Positions 8,125-16,562 of a stretch of 64,000 nt of DNA are shown here, piece by piece (within the stretch, counting starts at the first letter, position 1; each line of letters starts with the position of its first letter). This DNA comes from Alcaligenaceae bacterium SAGV5 (GTDB lineage Bacteria > Pseudomonadota > Gammaproteobacteria > Burkholderiales > Burkholderiaceae_B), in NCBI GenBank assembly GCA_009360345.1, contig SPDP01000001.1, positions 930,001 through 994,000 of the forward strand, written 5' to 3'. Position numbers and translations under genes: made by a program. The notes under the pieces are model-generated. The model ran no database searches. It was not told the DNA's origin and worked only from the letters and a program-made list of their open reading frames with translations.

Positions 8125-8763
8125 TCAGGCCGCGGCGGCCAGTTCTTCGGCCATCAGGCCGGCTTGTTCCAATGCCTGGTTGACGGCCGCTTCGCGAGCC
8201 TCGCCGCCCAGCGCGACGCCCTCGGCGCGCAGCACGCTCACGTCGGTCACGCCAAAGAAGCCGAGCACCGCGCGCAGGTAGGACTCCTGGTGATCCAGCA
8301 GGCTCTCCACCGGCGTACCGGCGTACTTGCCGCCGCGGGAGGAGACGATCACGACCTTCTTGTCGCCAGCCAGGCCTTCGGGGCCGTTGGCGGTGTAGCG
8401 GAAGGTCTTGCCGGCTTGTGCGACACGGTCGACCCAGGCCTTGAGCTGGGAGGGAATCGAGAAGTTGTACATCGGAGCGCCGATCACCACGACGTCGGCG
8501 GCCAGGAATTCGGCCAGCAATTCGTCGGTGTAGGCGACTTCCTGGCGGAATCCCTCGTCATCCGGGACCACGGCACCGGGCTGAGGGCGCAGCGATTGCA
8601 GCAGCGCGCCGTCCAGGTGGGCCGGAGGATGGGCCACCAGGTCGCGGTGCTTGACCGTCGATCGGGGGTCGTTCTGGCGCAGGGCCTTCACGACCGCGGC
8701 GGTCAGTTCCCGGGAAACCGAAGCGGTGCCGGTGGAGCTCGAGTCGATGTGCAGGACTTTCAT
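8125..8763 (-). CDS. azoR: FMN-dependent NADH-azoreductase
   Basis: The 212-residue flavodoxin-fold enzyme starts MKVLHIDSSSTGTASVSREL, the FMN phosphate-binding loop of AzoR. It contains APMYNFSIPSQLKAWVDRV and SSRGGKYAGTPVESLLDHQE, both diagnostic. AzoR reduces quinones and azo bonds with NADH as a cytosolic homodimer. The ATG at 8763 follows GAGGAA and removes a 21-residue unrelated extension. A LysR gene is divergent across 152 bases, an arrangement often seen for quinone- or electrophile-induced azoR regulation. Confidence 0.93.
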   Translation of the reverse strand: MKVLHIDSSSTGTASVSRELTAAVVKALRQNDPRSTVKHRDLVAHPPAHLDGALLQSLRPQPGAVVPDDEGFRQEVAYTDELLAEFLAADVVVIGAPMYNFSIPSQLKAWVDRVAQAGKTFRYTANGPEGLAGDKKVVIVSSRGGKYAGTPVESLLDHQESYLRAVLGFFGVTDVSVLRAEGVALGGEAREAAVNQALEQAGLMAEELAAAA

Positions 8764-8915
8764 GGGGATTCCTCGTATGCGTCGAATTCTTAGGGTTAAT
8801 GCGGATGACCTCCGCCACGTCAACAAGATATATCGTCAATAATTCTTTTTAAACTGGCGCTGCTGGGAATTACTTTTCTATATTTGGAATAATCAAAGAC
8901 GTCCTTGGGGGGGCC

Positions 8916-9827
8916 ATGCAGGACCTCAACGATATGTACCTGTTCGCCAAGGTGGTCGAACACGGCGGCTATACCGCCACCGCCCAGGCATTGGGGATAC
9001 CGGTGTCGCGCATCAGCCGGCGCATTGCCACGCTGGAGAACGAATTGGGCGTGCGGTTGCTGCACCGCACCACGCGCAAGATCTCGGTGACCGAGATCGG
9101 CCAGACGTATTACCAGCACTGCGCGGCGCTGGCCGCCGAGGCCGCCGCCGCCCGGGAGGCGGTGGACCGGACGACGTCGAAGCCGCAAGGCCTGATCCGC
9201 TTCAGTTGCCCGGTCACGTTGCTGCATAGCGACATCGGCGCCATCGTCGCGAATTATCTGGAGCAGTATCCGCAGGTGCGTGTGCAGATCGACGCCACGT
9301 CCCGGCGGGTGGACGTGGTGGAGGAGGGCTTCGACCTCGCGCTGCGCGTGCGCACGCCGCCGCTGGAGGACTCGGAACTGGTCGTGCGCCCGTTGTCCAG
9401 CAGCCGCCTGGTGCTGGTGGCCACGCCGGATTTCTTCGCGCGCCATGGCGAGCCTCAGGACATCCGGGACCTGGAGCGCCTGCCGACGCTCAGCATGATG
9501 CAGGCGGCGGAGCGGCATGTCTGGCGCTTCGTCGGGCCGGATGGCGCCGAGGTGTCGGTGGGGCACGTGCCGCGCCTGTCGGTCGACGACCTGAACACCC
9601 TGCGCAGTACGGCGCTGCAGGGGCTGGGCATCGCGTGCCTGCCATGGTCGCTGGTGGCGGCCGATGTCGAGGCCGGCCTGCTGCATGTCACGCTGGCCCG
9701 GTATTCTCCGCCGGAAGGGATCGTGCAGGCGGTGTTTCCATCGAGGCGAGGCCTGGTGCCGGCGGTGCGGGGTTTCCTGGATGCGCTGGTGGCTGCCTAC
9801 AGCCGGCAGTCGCCCGCGCCGGGCTAA
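8916..9827 (+). CDS. LysR family transcriptional regulator
   Basis: This 303-residue LysR protein has an N-terminal winged helix (FAKVVEHGGYTATAQALGIP and SRRIATLENELGVRLLHRTT) and a C-terminal effector domain from about residue 90. Its sequence is closest in style to the CrgA/DmlR subgroup that controls divergent oxidoreductase genes. It is divergent from azoR, its probable target. The intergenic region is AT-rich (ATATATCGTCAATAATT near 8827), as expected for the shared promoter. The start ATG at 8916 has a G-run rather than a classic Shine-Dalgarno sequence. Confidence 0.88.
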   Translation: MQDLNDMYLFAKVVEHGGYTATAQALGIPVSRISRRIATLENELGVRLLHRTTRKISVTEIGQTYYQHCAALAAEAAAAREAVDRTTSKPQGLIRFSCPVTLLHSDIGAIVANYLEQYPQVRVQIDATSRRVDVVEEGFDLALRVRTPPLEDSELVVRPLSSSRLVLVATPDFFARHGEPQDIRDLERLPTLSMMQAAERHVWRFVGPDGAEVSVGHVPRLSVDDLNTLRSTALQGLGIACLPWSLVAADVEAGLLHVTLARYSPPEGIVQAVFPSRRGLVPAVRGFLDALVAAYSRQSPAPG

Positions 9828-9872
9828 GGCCGGTTCCGGGGGAAAGCGCTACGGCAGGCAAGGGGGCTCATG

Positions 9873-9878
9873 TACAAT
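9873..9878 (+). promoter_or_regulatory. -10 element TACAAT
   Basis: TACAAT directly preceded by TG lies about 7 bases before the proposed start of a structured transcript ending at 9994. The -35 region is weak, so an activator or the TG dinucleotide may compensate. Confidence 0.5.
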
Positions 9879-9884
9879 CCCAGG

Positions 9885-9994
9885 GCATTCGGTGGGCCGG
9901 AAACGGACGCGGGTCGGGAACGGTCAAGCAACCGGGAGGCTGCCCGGCTTTCCGGATGACACTAGCCCGCAAGGCGTCCATGCGGGCTTTTTTT
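9885..9994 (+). ncRNA. Putative small RNA or transcription attenuator upstream of surE
   Basis: Between the LysR gene and surE is a compact unit of about 110 bases. After the TACAAT element comes a long-range stem (CCGGAAA 9897-9903 with TTTCCGG 9949-9955) enclosing a second perfect hairpin (CCGGG/CCCGG, 9932-9947). A rho-independent terminator follows. No ORF fits. It lacks the conserved SRP RNA tetraloop region and I do not recognise an Rfam family. It could be a free small RNA, or a leader that conditionally terminates transcription 54 bases before surE. Confidence 0.55.
9964..9994 (+). terminator. Rho-independent terminator
   Basis: A perfect 8-bp stem, AGCCCGCA (9964-9971) with TGCGGGCT (9981-9988), is followed by a run of seven T. 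It ends the putative small RNA and lies before the surE start. Confidence 0.85.
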
Positions 9995-10048
9995 ATCTCG
10001 CGGCAACGCCGGCTGGAGATCGCATTGCACAAGGGCTCGGGGCGATAG

Positions 10049-10813
10049 ATGTTGATACTGATTTCCAACGACGACGGTTATTTCGCGCCGGGCCTGGCAG
10101 CCCTGGCCGAAGCGCTGCGGCCGTTGGCCGAACTGATCGTGGTTGCACCCGAGACCAATCGCAGTGGATCGTCGAATTCGCTCACGCTCGATCGCCCCTT
10201 GTCGGTGCGCACCGCCGCCAACGGTTTCCTGTATGTCAACGGCACGCCGTCCGATTGCGTCCACGTGGCCTTGACCGGCCTGCTGGACCGGCGCCCCGAC
10301 CTGGTGGTGTCCGGGATCAACGACGGACAGAACATGGGCGAAGATACGCTGTACTCCGGCACGGTGGCCGCGGCCACCGAGGGCTATCTGTTCGGCTTGC
10401 CGTCGATTGCTTTTTCCCAGGTGGCCAAGGGTTGGACGCACCTGGACGCGGCGGCCGCCGCCGCCCGCAGCTTCGTTGAACGTTTCATCGCCAGTCCGCT
10501 GGCGGCGCCGAGCCTGCTGAACGTGAACATCCCGAACCTGCCATTGTCCGAGTTGAAGCCGCCCCGCGTGACCCGGCTGGGCCGGCGCCATCCCTCCGAG
10601 CCGGTGGTGCGTTCGTCCACCCCGTACGGCGAACCGGTCTACTGGATCGGTCCGGCGGGCAAGGCCGCCGACGCCACGCCCGGCACGGACTTCCATGCCT
10701 GCGCCGACGGCGCGGTATCGGTCACGCCGCTGCGGTTCGACCTCACGCACGGCGCGCAACTCGAACCCATGCGCGAATGGATTCCGACGGAATGGATAGG
10801 CGCAAACCGCTGA
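10049..10813 (+). CDS. surE: 5'/3'-nucleotidase SurE
   Basis: The 254-residue protein starts [20 protein letters not shown] with the metal-binding Asp8-Asp9 pair. It continues with [10 protein letters not shown] (Ser39 ligand) and [19 protein letters not shown] containing the conserved Asn ligand. SurE is a cytosolic metal-dependent phosphatase acting on nucleoside monophosphates and is linked to stationary-phase survival. Its order before pcm and nlpD is the conserved proteobacterial stress block. The ribosome binding site is weak (GGGGCGA). An upstream terminator-bearing structured RNA may control its transcription. Confidence 0.96.
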   Translation: MLILISNDDGYFAPGLAALAEALRPLAELIVVAPETNRSGSSNSLTLDRPLSVRTAANGFLYVNGTPSDCVHVALTGLLDRRPDLVVSGINDGQNMGEDTLYSGTVAAATEGYLFGLPSIAFSQVAKGWTHLDAAAAAARSFVERFIASPLAAPSLLNVNIPNLPLSELKPPRVTRLGRRHPSEPVVRSSTPYGEPVYWIGPAGKAADATPGTDFHACADGAVSVTPLRFDLTHGAQLEPMREWIPTEWIGANR

Positions 10814-11718
10814 CGCCGGCACCGGCGCCGCGACAAGAGGGGGCGGAGGCCCGCTCCGCCGCCGCTCGCCGTCCGTCCTCGTCCTTGCCGCCGGTGACGG
10901 CGGCGAACAGCAATACGCGTGTCACCACGGGACGTCCACCTGCCGTCCGTGGTACGCCGGGACGCCCGGCCCGCCCGGACGAGGCCAGGCCCACGAACAG
11001 CAATACGCGGGTGGCGCCGGCCCGGCTGGTCGTGCCGGCGCCGGTCCAGGCCAGGGCCCCGGCGCGCGAGACCAATCACGGACTCAATTCCGAGCGCATG
11101 CGCGCCGCGCTGGTGGCGCGGCTGCGGGCGCAGGGCATCGCGGACGAACGTGTGCTCGAGGCGGTACTCGCGATTCCGCGCCATCGCTTCGTCGACGAAG
11201 CGCTGGCCAGCCGTGCCTACGAGGACGCGGCGCTGCCGATCGGCCACGGACAGACCATCTCGCAGCCGTGGATCGTCGCGCGCATGATCGCCGCGGCGCG
11301 CAATGGGCGCGAACTTGGCAAGGTGCTGGAGGTCGGAACAGGATGCGGCTACCAGGCCGCCGTGCTGGCGGGGGTGGCGCGCGAGGTGTATTCCATCGAG
11401 CGCATCAAGGCCTTGCACGAATTGGCGCGCAATCGACTGCGGTCTTTCCGGCTTCCCCACGTACGCCTGGTCTTTGGCGACGGCATGCTGGGCGTGCCGA
11501 GCGCCGCTCCGTTCGACGCCATCGTCGTCGCGGCCGCGGGACTCAAGATACCCGATGCGCTGCTGGCTCAACTGGTGGTCGGCGGCCGCCTGGTGGCCCC
11601 GGAAGGGGGGGCCAGGCAGAAATTGGTCATGATAGAGCGCACCGGAGCCCAGAGCTGGGTGCGGACCGACCTGGAGGCGGTGCGTTTCGTGCCCCTGCAG
11701 TCCGGTGTGTTGTTGTAA
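10777..11718 (+). CDS. pcm: Protein-L-isoaspartate O-methyltransferase with extended N-terminus
   Basis: The enzyme transfers methyl from S-adenosylmethionine to isoaspartyl residues in damaged proteins. Residues from about 100 onward form the standard Pcm core: the substrate-loop segment [21 protein letters not shown] motif [18 protein letters not shown] and [13 protein letters not shown]. The usual length is about 210-220; here 313. The extra roughly 95 residues are Pro/Arg/Ala-rich, predicted disordered, and contain the peptide NSNTRV twice. The ATG at 10777 overlaps surE by 37 bases (alternative ATG at 10792), implying translational coupling. Confidence 0.92.
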   Translation: MDSDGMDRRKPLTPAPAPRQEGAEARSAAARRPSSSLPPVTAANSNTRVTTGRPPAVRGTPGRPARPDEARPTNSNTRVAPARLVVPAPVQARAPARETNHGLNSERMRAALVARLRAQGIADERVLEAVLAIPRHRFVDEALASRAYEDAALPIGHGQTISQPWIVARMIAAARNGRELGKVLEVGTGCGYQAAVLAGVAREVYSIERIKALHELARNRLRSFRLPHVRLVFGDGMLGVPSAAPFDAIVVAAAGLKIPDALLAQLVVGGRLVAPEGGARQKLVMIERTGAQSWVRTDLEAVRFVPLQSGVLL

Positions 11719-11735
11719 CGAATAGGAGATCTGGG

Positions 11736-12686
11736 ATGCAGAATTGGCGCAAGCCGAACCGCGACGAATCCAATCGACCCCGCCTGGGAGCGGAAAGGCT
11801 CGGGCGGACCGCGCGGAGGGTGCTGCTCTGGACGAGTTGCGCACTGGTTCTTGCGGCCTGCGGCACGACACCCAGGACGGTGCCGGTCGTTGACCGGACC
11901 ACGCCGGCCAAGCCCCCAAGCGGCCCCGCCGCCACGGCGGGCCGCGAATCCTCTCGTCTGATCGATGCCGATACCTACGTGGTCAAGCGCGGCGATACGC
12001 TGATCCGCATCGCCCTGGACCATGGCGAGGACTGGCGGGACATTGCCCAGTGGAACAACCTCGAGGATCCGAACCAGATCCGGCCGGGGCAGGTCCTGCG
12101 CGTGACGCGGCCGGGGTCGACCGCAGCCAGGCCCGCCGACAGCGGCGTGGCGCAGGCCACACCGGTGCCCGCGCCGTCGCAGTCGGCTTCCCGCCCGTTG
12201 GGTACGCCGGCCCCGGAGCCTGCGTCGCCCGCCCCCGCTCCGGCCGTGCCAGCGCCCGCGCCCGCCACCCAGCCCACGGCCCCGGCAACGCCGCCGGCAC
12301 GCAGCGAGCCGGCAGGCGAGCGCGTGGAGTGGGGCTGGCCCGCCAGCGGCAAGATCATCGAGAACTTCCACGAGACCCGCAACAAGGGGCTGGACATCGC
12401 CGGTACCCCGGGTGATCCGGTGCTGGCCGCGGGCGACGGCAAGGTGGTCTACAGCGGCAGCGGCCTGCGCGGCTACGGGCAGTTGATCATCATCAAGCAC
12501 AACAACACTTTCCTGTCCGCCTACGCGCACAACCGCGCCATGCTGGTCAAGGAAGGGCAGGCGGTGCGGCGCGGGCAGAAGATCGCCGAACTGGGCAGTA
12601 CTGACGCCGAGTCGCCGCGCGTGCACTTCGAGATCCGCCGGCAGGGCCGTCCCGTCGATCCCGCCGGCTACCTGCCGCCGCGCTGA
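11736..12686 (+). CDS. nlpD: NlpD-type lipoprotein with LysM and degenerate LytM domains
   Basis: The 316-residue protein has an Arg-rich N-terminus, a hydrophobic stretch ending in the lipobox LVLAACG, and a LysM domain (TYVVKRGDTLIRIALDHG to PGQVLRV). A long Pro/Ala linker and a C-terminal M23/LytM domain follow. In active LytM peptidases the zinc ligands lie in HxxxD and HxH. Here the first motif reads NKGLD and the last RVHFE, so ligands are lost, as in NlpD/EnvC amidase activators. It probably sits in the outer membrane and activates an AmiC-type amidase at division. The ATG follows TAGGAG by 7 bases. Confidence 0.92.
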   Translation: MQNWRKPNRDESNRPRLGAERLGRTARRVLLWTSCALVLAACGTTPRTVPVVDRTTPAKPPSGPAATAGRESSRLIDADTYVVKRGDTLIRIALDHGEDWRDIAQWNNLEDPNQIRPGQVLRVTRPGSTAARPADSGVAQATPVPAPSQSASRPLGTPAPEPASPAPAPAVPAPAPATQPTAPATPPARSEPAGERVEWGWPASGKIIENFHETRNKGLDIAGTPGDPVLAAGDGKVVYSGSGLRGYGQLIIIKHNNTFLSAYAHNRAMLVKEGQAVRRGQKIAELGSTDAESPRVHFEIRRQGRPVDPAGYLPPR

Positions 12687-12694
12687 GGTCCGCC

Positions 12695-13477
12695 ATGACG
12701 CCCATGCTGGTCTTCGACCTTGAAACCATTCCTGACGTGGAAGGCCTGCGCTCGCTGAACGGGTGGGGCGGGGACGTTCCCGATGCCGAGGTGGTCGAGC
12801 GCGCGACTGCCGCCCGGCGCGAAGCCGTGGGACACGACTTCCTGCCGCTGCACCTGCAGAAGATCGCGGTGGTGGGGTGCGTGTTCCGTGACGACGACGG
12901 ATTCCGGGTGAAGTGCATCGGCAAGGCCGACGATCCCGAGGCCACGCTGATCTCCGGCTTTTTCAAGACCATCGACCGCTATACGCCGCAACTCATCAGC
13001 TGGAACGGTTCGGGTTTCGATTTGCCGGTCCTGCACTATCGTGGGCTGATCCACGGCATCCAGGCATCGCGCTATTGGGACATGGGCGAGGACGACCGGG
13101 ATTTCCGCTACAGCAACTACATCAGCCGCTACCACAACCGGCACTGCGACCTGATGGATCTGCTGGCGAAATACAATGGCCGCGCCAACGCGCCTCTGGA
13201 CGAACTGGCCAAGCTGTGCGGTTTTCCCGGCAAGATGGGCATGGATGGCAGCCAGGTCTGGCCCGCCTGGAGTTCCGGGCGCCAGGAAGAAGTGCGCGCC
13301 TATTGCGAGACCGACGTCGTCAATACCTGGCTGGTCTATTGCCGCTTCCGGTTGATGCGGGGCATGCTGTCGCGCAGCCAGTACGACGCCGAAGTGGCGC
13401 TGGTGCGCAGCACGCTGGAGTCCCTGGACCTGCCCCATTGGCGCGAATACCTGGCGAACTGGCCCGCCTCGGGCTAG
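12695..13477 (+). CDS. Predicted 3'-5' exonuclease related to PolB exonuclease domain
   Basis: This 260-residue single-domain protein matches the PolB-like DEDDy exonuclease family (DNA_pol_B_exo2). Exo I is FDLETIP (Asp and Glu metal ligands, about residues 7-12), Exo II is [12 protein letters not shown], and Exo III is the [10 protein letters not shown] segment with the final Asp. It lacks any polymerase domain. It starts 9 bases after nlpD and is likely in the same transcript. In Burkholderia and many other proteobacteria rpoS occupies this place between nlpD and rlmD; no sigma factor is present here. Substrate is unproven. Confidence 0.87.
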   Translation: MTPMLVFDLETIPDVEGLRSLNGWGGDVPDAEVVERATAARREAVGHDFLPLHLQKIAVVGCVFRDDDGFRVKCIGKADDPEATLISGFFKTIDRYTPQLISWNGSGFDLPVLHYRGLIHGIQASRYWDMGEDDRDFRYSNYISRYHNRHCDLMDLLAKYNGRANAPLDELAKLCGFPGKMGMDGSQVWPAWSSGRQEEVRAYCETDVVNTWLVYCRFRLMRGMLSRSQYDAEVALVRSTLESLDLPHWREYLANWPASG

Positions 13478-13509
13478 GCGGGCCGCGCGGGAAAACTGAT
13501 ATTCCGAAC

Positions 13510-14880
13510 ATGAGTCAAGAAGCAGACATGACGGCCGTGGACGGCCTGGCAGGGACGGCTGTCGCCGCCGAATTCGACGATGGCTCCGTGGCCATCGCGT
13601 CGGTGGACCTGGAAGGGCGCGGTATCGCGCGCCGCCAGGGCAAGGTGGTGTTCGTCGACGGCGCGCTGCCGGGCGAGCGCGTGACGCTGAAGGTGACCAG
13701 GCGCAAGCCGTCCTACGAACTGGCGGAGGTCGAGCACGTGGTGCAGGCGTCGTCGCAGCGCGTGACGCCGCGCTGCGCGCACTTCGGCGTCTGTGGCGGC
13801 TGTGCCATCCAGCACGCGGACCCGGCCGCGCAGGTGGCGATCAAGCAGCGCGTACTGGAAGACACGCTCTGGCACATCGGCAAGCTGGTGCCGCAATGTG
13901 TCTTGCCGCCCATCCATGGTCCCGCGTGGGGGTATCGCTACCGCGCGCGGCTGTCGGTCCGGGTGGTCGTCAAGAAGGGCGGGGTGCTGGTGGGGTTTCG
14001 CGAGCGCAAGAGCAGCTACGTGGCCGACATGCGCGAATGCCACGTCCTGCATCCGCACGTGGCCTCGCTCCTGGTGCCCCTGCGCGAGATGGTCGCCGCC
14101 ATGCCCGCGCGCGACCGCGTGCCGCAGATCGAAGTCGCCGTGGGCGACAGCCAGGTGGTGCTGGTGCTGCGCCACCTGATCCCGCTGGTCGACGAGGACC
14201 TGGCGGTGCTGCGCGCGTTCGCGGCGCGTCATGACATCCACTGGTGGCTGCAGCCCAAGGGGCCCGACACGGCGCATCCGCTGGAGCCTGGGGACATCGA
14301 CGGGCTGGCCTACACGCTGCCGGAATTCGGGCTGCGCATGCCGTTCAAGCCCACCGATTTCACCCAGGTCAACCACGCGATCAACCGGGTCCTGGTGTCG
14401 CGCGCGCTCGCGCTGCTCGACCCCCGGCCCGAGGACCGGGTGGCCGACCTGTTCTGTGGCCTGGGCAATTTCACGCTGGCGCTGGCGACCCGCTGCCGCG
14501 AGGTCGTGGGCGTGGAGGGCAGCCAGGCCCTGACCGACCGGGCGCTGGACGCCGCTCGCCGGCATGGCGTGGACGCGCATACGGCATTCTCGACCCTGAA
14601 CCTGTTCGAGGTGGACGAGACCTGGCTGCGCAGCCTGGGCCACTTCGACCGCATGCTGATCGACCCTCCGCGCGAAGGCGCCCTGGCGGTCGCCAAGGCC
14701 CTCGCAACGCTGGGAGCCGACCGCCCCCGGCGCATCGTCTACGTCTCCTGCAACCCCGCCACCCTGGCCCGCGATGCCGCCATCCTCGTGCACGAGGGCG
14801 GCTATACGCTGAAGGCGGCAGGCGTGGTCAACATGTTCCCCCACACCGCCCACGTGGAATCCATCGCTGTGCTGGAATAA
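13510..14880 (+). CDS. rlmD: 23S rRNA (uracil-5-)-methyltransferase RlmD
   Basis: The 456-residue enzyme has an N-terminal TRAM-like domain. Its iron-sulphur cysteines are at about 89, 95 and 98 ([10 protein letters not shown]), with a fourth in ECHVLHP. The C-terminal SAM domain contains [14 protein letters not shown], the substrate-binding IDPPREGA and the catalytic motif [12 protein letters not shown]. RlmD methylates U1939 of 23S rRNA (E. coli numbering). The start at 13510 is the first ATG of the family-length protein; an ATG at 13528 is possible. The gene ends two bases before a palindromic repeat cluster. Confidence 0.95.
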   Translation: MSQEADMTAVDGLAGTAVAAEFDDGSVAIASVDLEGRGIARRQGKVVFVDGALPGERVTLKVTRRKPSYELAEVEHVVQASSQRVTPRCAHFGVCGGCAIQHADPAAQVAIKQRVLEDTLWHIGKLVPQCVLPPIHGPAWGYRYRARLSVRVVVKKGGVLVGFRERKSSYVADMRECHVLHPHVASLLVPLREMVAAMPARDRVPQIEVAVGDSQVVLVLRHLIPLVDEDLAVLRAFAARHDIHWWLQPKGPDTAHPLEPGDIDGLAYTLPEFGLRMPFKPTDFTQVNHAINRVLVSRALALLDPRPEDRVADLFCGLGNFTLALATRCREVVGVEGSQALTDRALDAARRHGVDAHTAFSTLNLFEVDETWLRSLGHFDRMLIDPPREGALAVAKALATLGADRPRRIVYVSCNPATLARDAAILVHEGGYTLKAAGVVNMFPHTAHVESIAVLE

Positions 14881-14881
14881 T

Positions 14882-15004
14882 CCCCCCCTACGCGCTGACG
14901 CGCGCGCCCCCAGGGGGCGATGCGGGTGGACCGGAAGGGAAGCCCACCCCCGCGCCCTTTGGGCGCCCCCTCAAGGGGGCGATGCGGGTGGACCGGAAGG
15001 GAAG
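14882..15004. repeat. Palindromic intergenic repeat, two partial copies in tandem
   Basis: Two head-to-tail partial copies share the CGCCCCC..GGGGGCGATGCGGG core found at 21931, 23207 and, more divergently, 25850. Here each stops after GTGGACCGG, so the second arm of the large hairpin is missing. The element follows the rlmD stop and supplies the final codons of the cydD remnant on the other strand. Confidence 0.8.
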
Positions 15005-16006
15005 CCGGGGGAGGGCGGCGGCCCCGCCCACCAGCTTGGAGGGGGCGGCGGACAGCGCGCGCAGTGCCTCCAGCGCGGCGCGGCCCGCGGCCCGGTCATG
15101 CCAGGCGGCGGAAAGTTCGCGCAGCGGCTCGAAGAAGCTCGGGGCCAGCAGCAGCACGAAGAGCCCCTGGCCGAGCGTGAGCGGGCTGCCCCAGGTACCG
15201 AAGGGCACGGCGCCCAGCAGATGGAATCCTACATAGACCGCGACCATGGCGACCCCGATGGAGGAAAACAATTCCAGCACCGCCGAGGACAGGAAGGCGA
15301 TGCGCAGTACCGCCATGGTACGCGTACGCAGCGTTTGTGCAACGGATCCGAGCCGCTCGGTGGTGGCATCGACGGCATCCAGCGCCCGCAGCGTGGCCAG
15401 TCCGCGCAGCCGATCGAGCAGGAAGGCGTTCAAGGTGCCCATTTCCGCCAGGTGGGCCTCGCTGGCACGCTGCGCGCGCCAGCCCACCAGGGCCATGAAG
15501 ATCGGGATCAGCGGGGCCGAGACCAGCAGGACCAGCGCCGCGATCCACGAGAGCGGCGCGACGGCCGCCAGGATGGCCGCGGGGACGACCAGCACCTTCA
15601 GCTGGATGGCGGGATAGCGGGCCAGGTAGGGCAGCGCGGCATCGGCCTGTTCGGCCAGGACGCTGGCGGCGTGCCCGGCGGCGGGGCGCAGCTTGTCCAG
15701 CGGCGAGCCGCCGGCCAGCGCGGCGACCGACGCGGCGCGCAGCGCCGACAGCCGCCGTCGCGCCACCTGGAAGCTCAGGCGGGTGCCCCACGCGTCGCAG
15801 GCGGCGCGCACGGCCCCGGCCAGCAGGAATCCGGCGGCGGCGAGCAGGCCGGCCGCCACCTCGCCGGGGTCCGCCGCCATGCGCTGTACCGCCGCGGCCA
15901 GGATGCCGGCCTGGACCATCCAGCACAGCGAACCGGCCAGTTGCAGCCAGTCGCCGGGGGAGGGGCGGAGCGCGTCGCCGGAGCGCGCGGACGTGGGGCG
16001 GGACAG
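14888..16006 (-). pseudogene. cydD: CydD-like ABC exporter remnant, ATPase domain missing
   Basis: The translated frame is the transmembrane half of a CydD-type ABC exporter, which assembles cytochrome bd by exporting cysteine/glutathione. Features include paired N-terminal helices, LARYPAIQLKVLVVPAAILA, LNAFLLDRLRGLATLRALDA and a final helix reaching FVLLLAPSFFEPLRELSAAW. After this point the expected 230-residue nucleotide-binding domain is absent; the frame runs into the palindromic repeat and stops. No cydC, cydA or cydB is nearby. No ATG, GTG or TTG precedes the first helix: a CTG at 16006 with GGGAG 7 bases upstream is the only candidate, while ATG 15919 cuts the first helix. Both ends look damaged, so it is probably non-functional. 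Confidence 0.75.
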
Positions 16007-16125
16007 GGGCGTACTCCCGTTGTACGTTGAGGTCGCCGCCTAAGGTACAGGGCCCGGCCGGGCGTGACAATGATTCGCCTCAACTCGCGACATTTGGTCG
16101 CGGGAGGCCGCCGGCAGGAACGCCT

Positions 16126-16230
16126 CCACGCTTGCCGCTGCGCGGCGGCGCTGCCCCCCGAGGGGGCGCTTTTTGCCTTGGGGCGGCCCGGCGGCAAAAA
16201 ATGCCCCCACGCTTGCCGCTGCGCGGCGGC
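16126..16230. repeat. Second intergenic repeat type, 24-bp direct repeats
   Basis: Two identical 24-bp units (16126-16149 and 16207-16230), each containing CACGCTTGCCGCTGCGCGG, flank a hairpin-rich spacer with CCCCCCGAGGGGG. The stretch 16007-16261 carries no gene. This element differs from the GATGCGG family elsewhere in the window. Confidence 0.7.
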
Positions 16231-16261
16231 AAAAAAACGGCCCCGTTGAAGGGGCCGTTGT
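16231..16261 (-). terminator. Rho-independent terminator (minus strand)
   Basis: Read on the minus strand, AACGGCCCC, a short loop and GGGGCCGTT form a 9-bp stem followed by a run of T (the A run at 16231-16237). It lies immediately downstream of the small minus-strand ORF ending at 16262, supporting that ORF as expressed. Confidence 0.8.
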
Positions 16262-16438
16262 TCAGTCGCGGTCGTCGTGCCGCCGGTAGTAGCGTTCTTC
16301 CCGGTAGCGCTGTTGGCGCTCCCACCGACGTTCCTGCTCCCACCGGCGCTCGCGCCAGTACGGGTCATAGGGCACGTAGCCGACCGGCCCGGGGACGACC
16401 AGGACGGGCGGCGGTGCATAGACCGGTGGGGGGGCCAT
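16262..16438 (-). CDS. Small Pro/Tyr/Arg-rich hypothetical protein
   Basis: From the ATG at 16438 this frame encodes 58 residues. A Pro/Val/Tyr stretch (MAPPPVYAPPPVLVVPGPVG) is followed by a highly charged tail of repeated W/Y-R-x-E-R units ending RRHDDRD. The frame stays open upstream into the GntR 3' end, so the true start could lie further up at a non-ATG codon or be lost. A strong terminator directly follows the stop. Pro/Tyr-rich proteins with Arg-rich tails are often exported, but no signal peptide is visible in this version. Function is not recognised. Confidence 0.5.
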   Translation of the reverse strand: MAPPPVYAPPPVLVVPGPVGYVPYDPYWRERRWEQERRWERQQRYREERYYRRHDDRD

Positions 16439-16562
16439 GTATACCGGGGCGGGAACATGGTGCACGGTACGCAGAGGGTTTTCTGCATCGTGGGTAACCC
16501 GGTTCCGCCCAAAGTTCCTCCGCGGTCGCCGCGGAGGGGGGACTGCCGCATCCCGCCAGGGT

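Noticed and set aside
9885..9994. SRP (4.5S) RNA or a known riboswitch as identity of the structured transcript
   Set aside because: The conserved SRP GGTCAGG/GGAAGGAAGCAGCC core is missing, and no known riboswitch core could be recognised; kept as unclassified RNA.
14882..15004. CRISPR-like direct repeats near the cydD remnant
   Set aside because: There are only two unequal copies, without regular spacers, and copies are dispersed elsewhere as palindromic elements.
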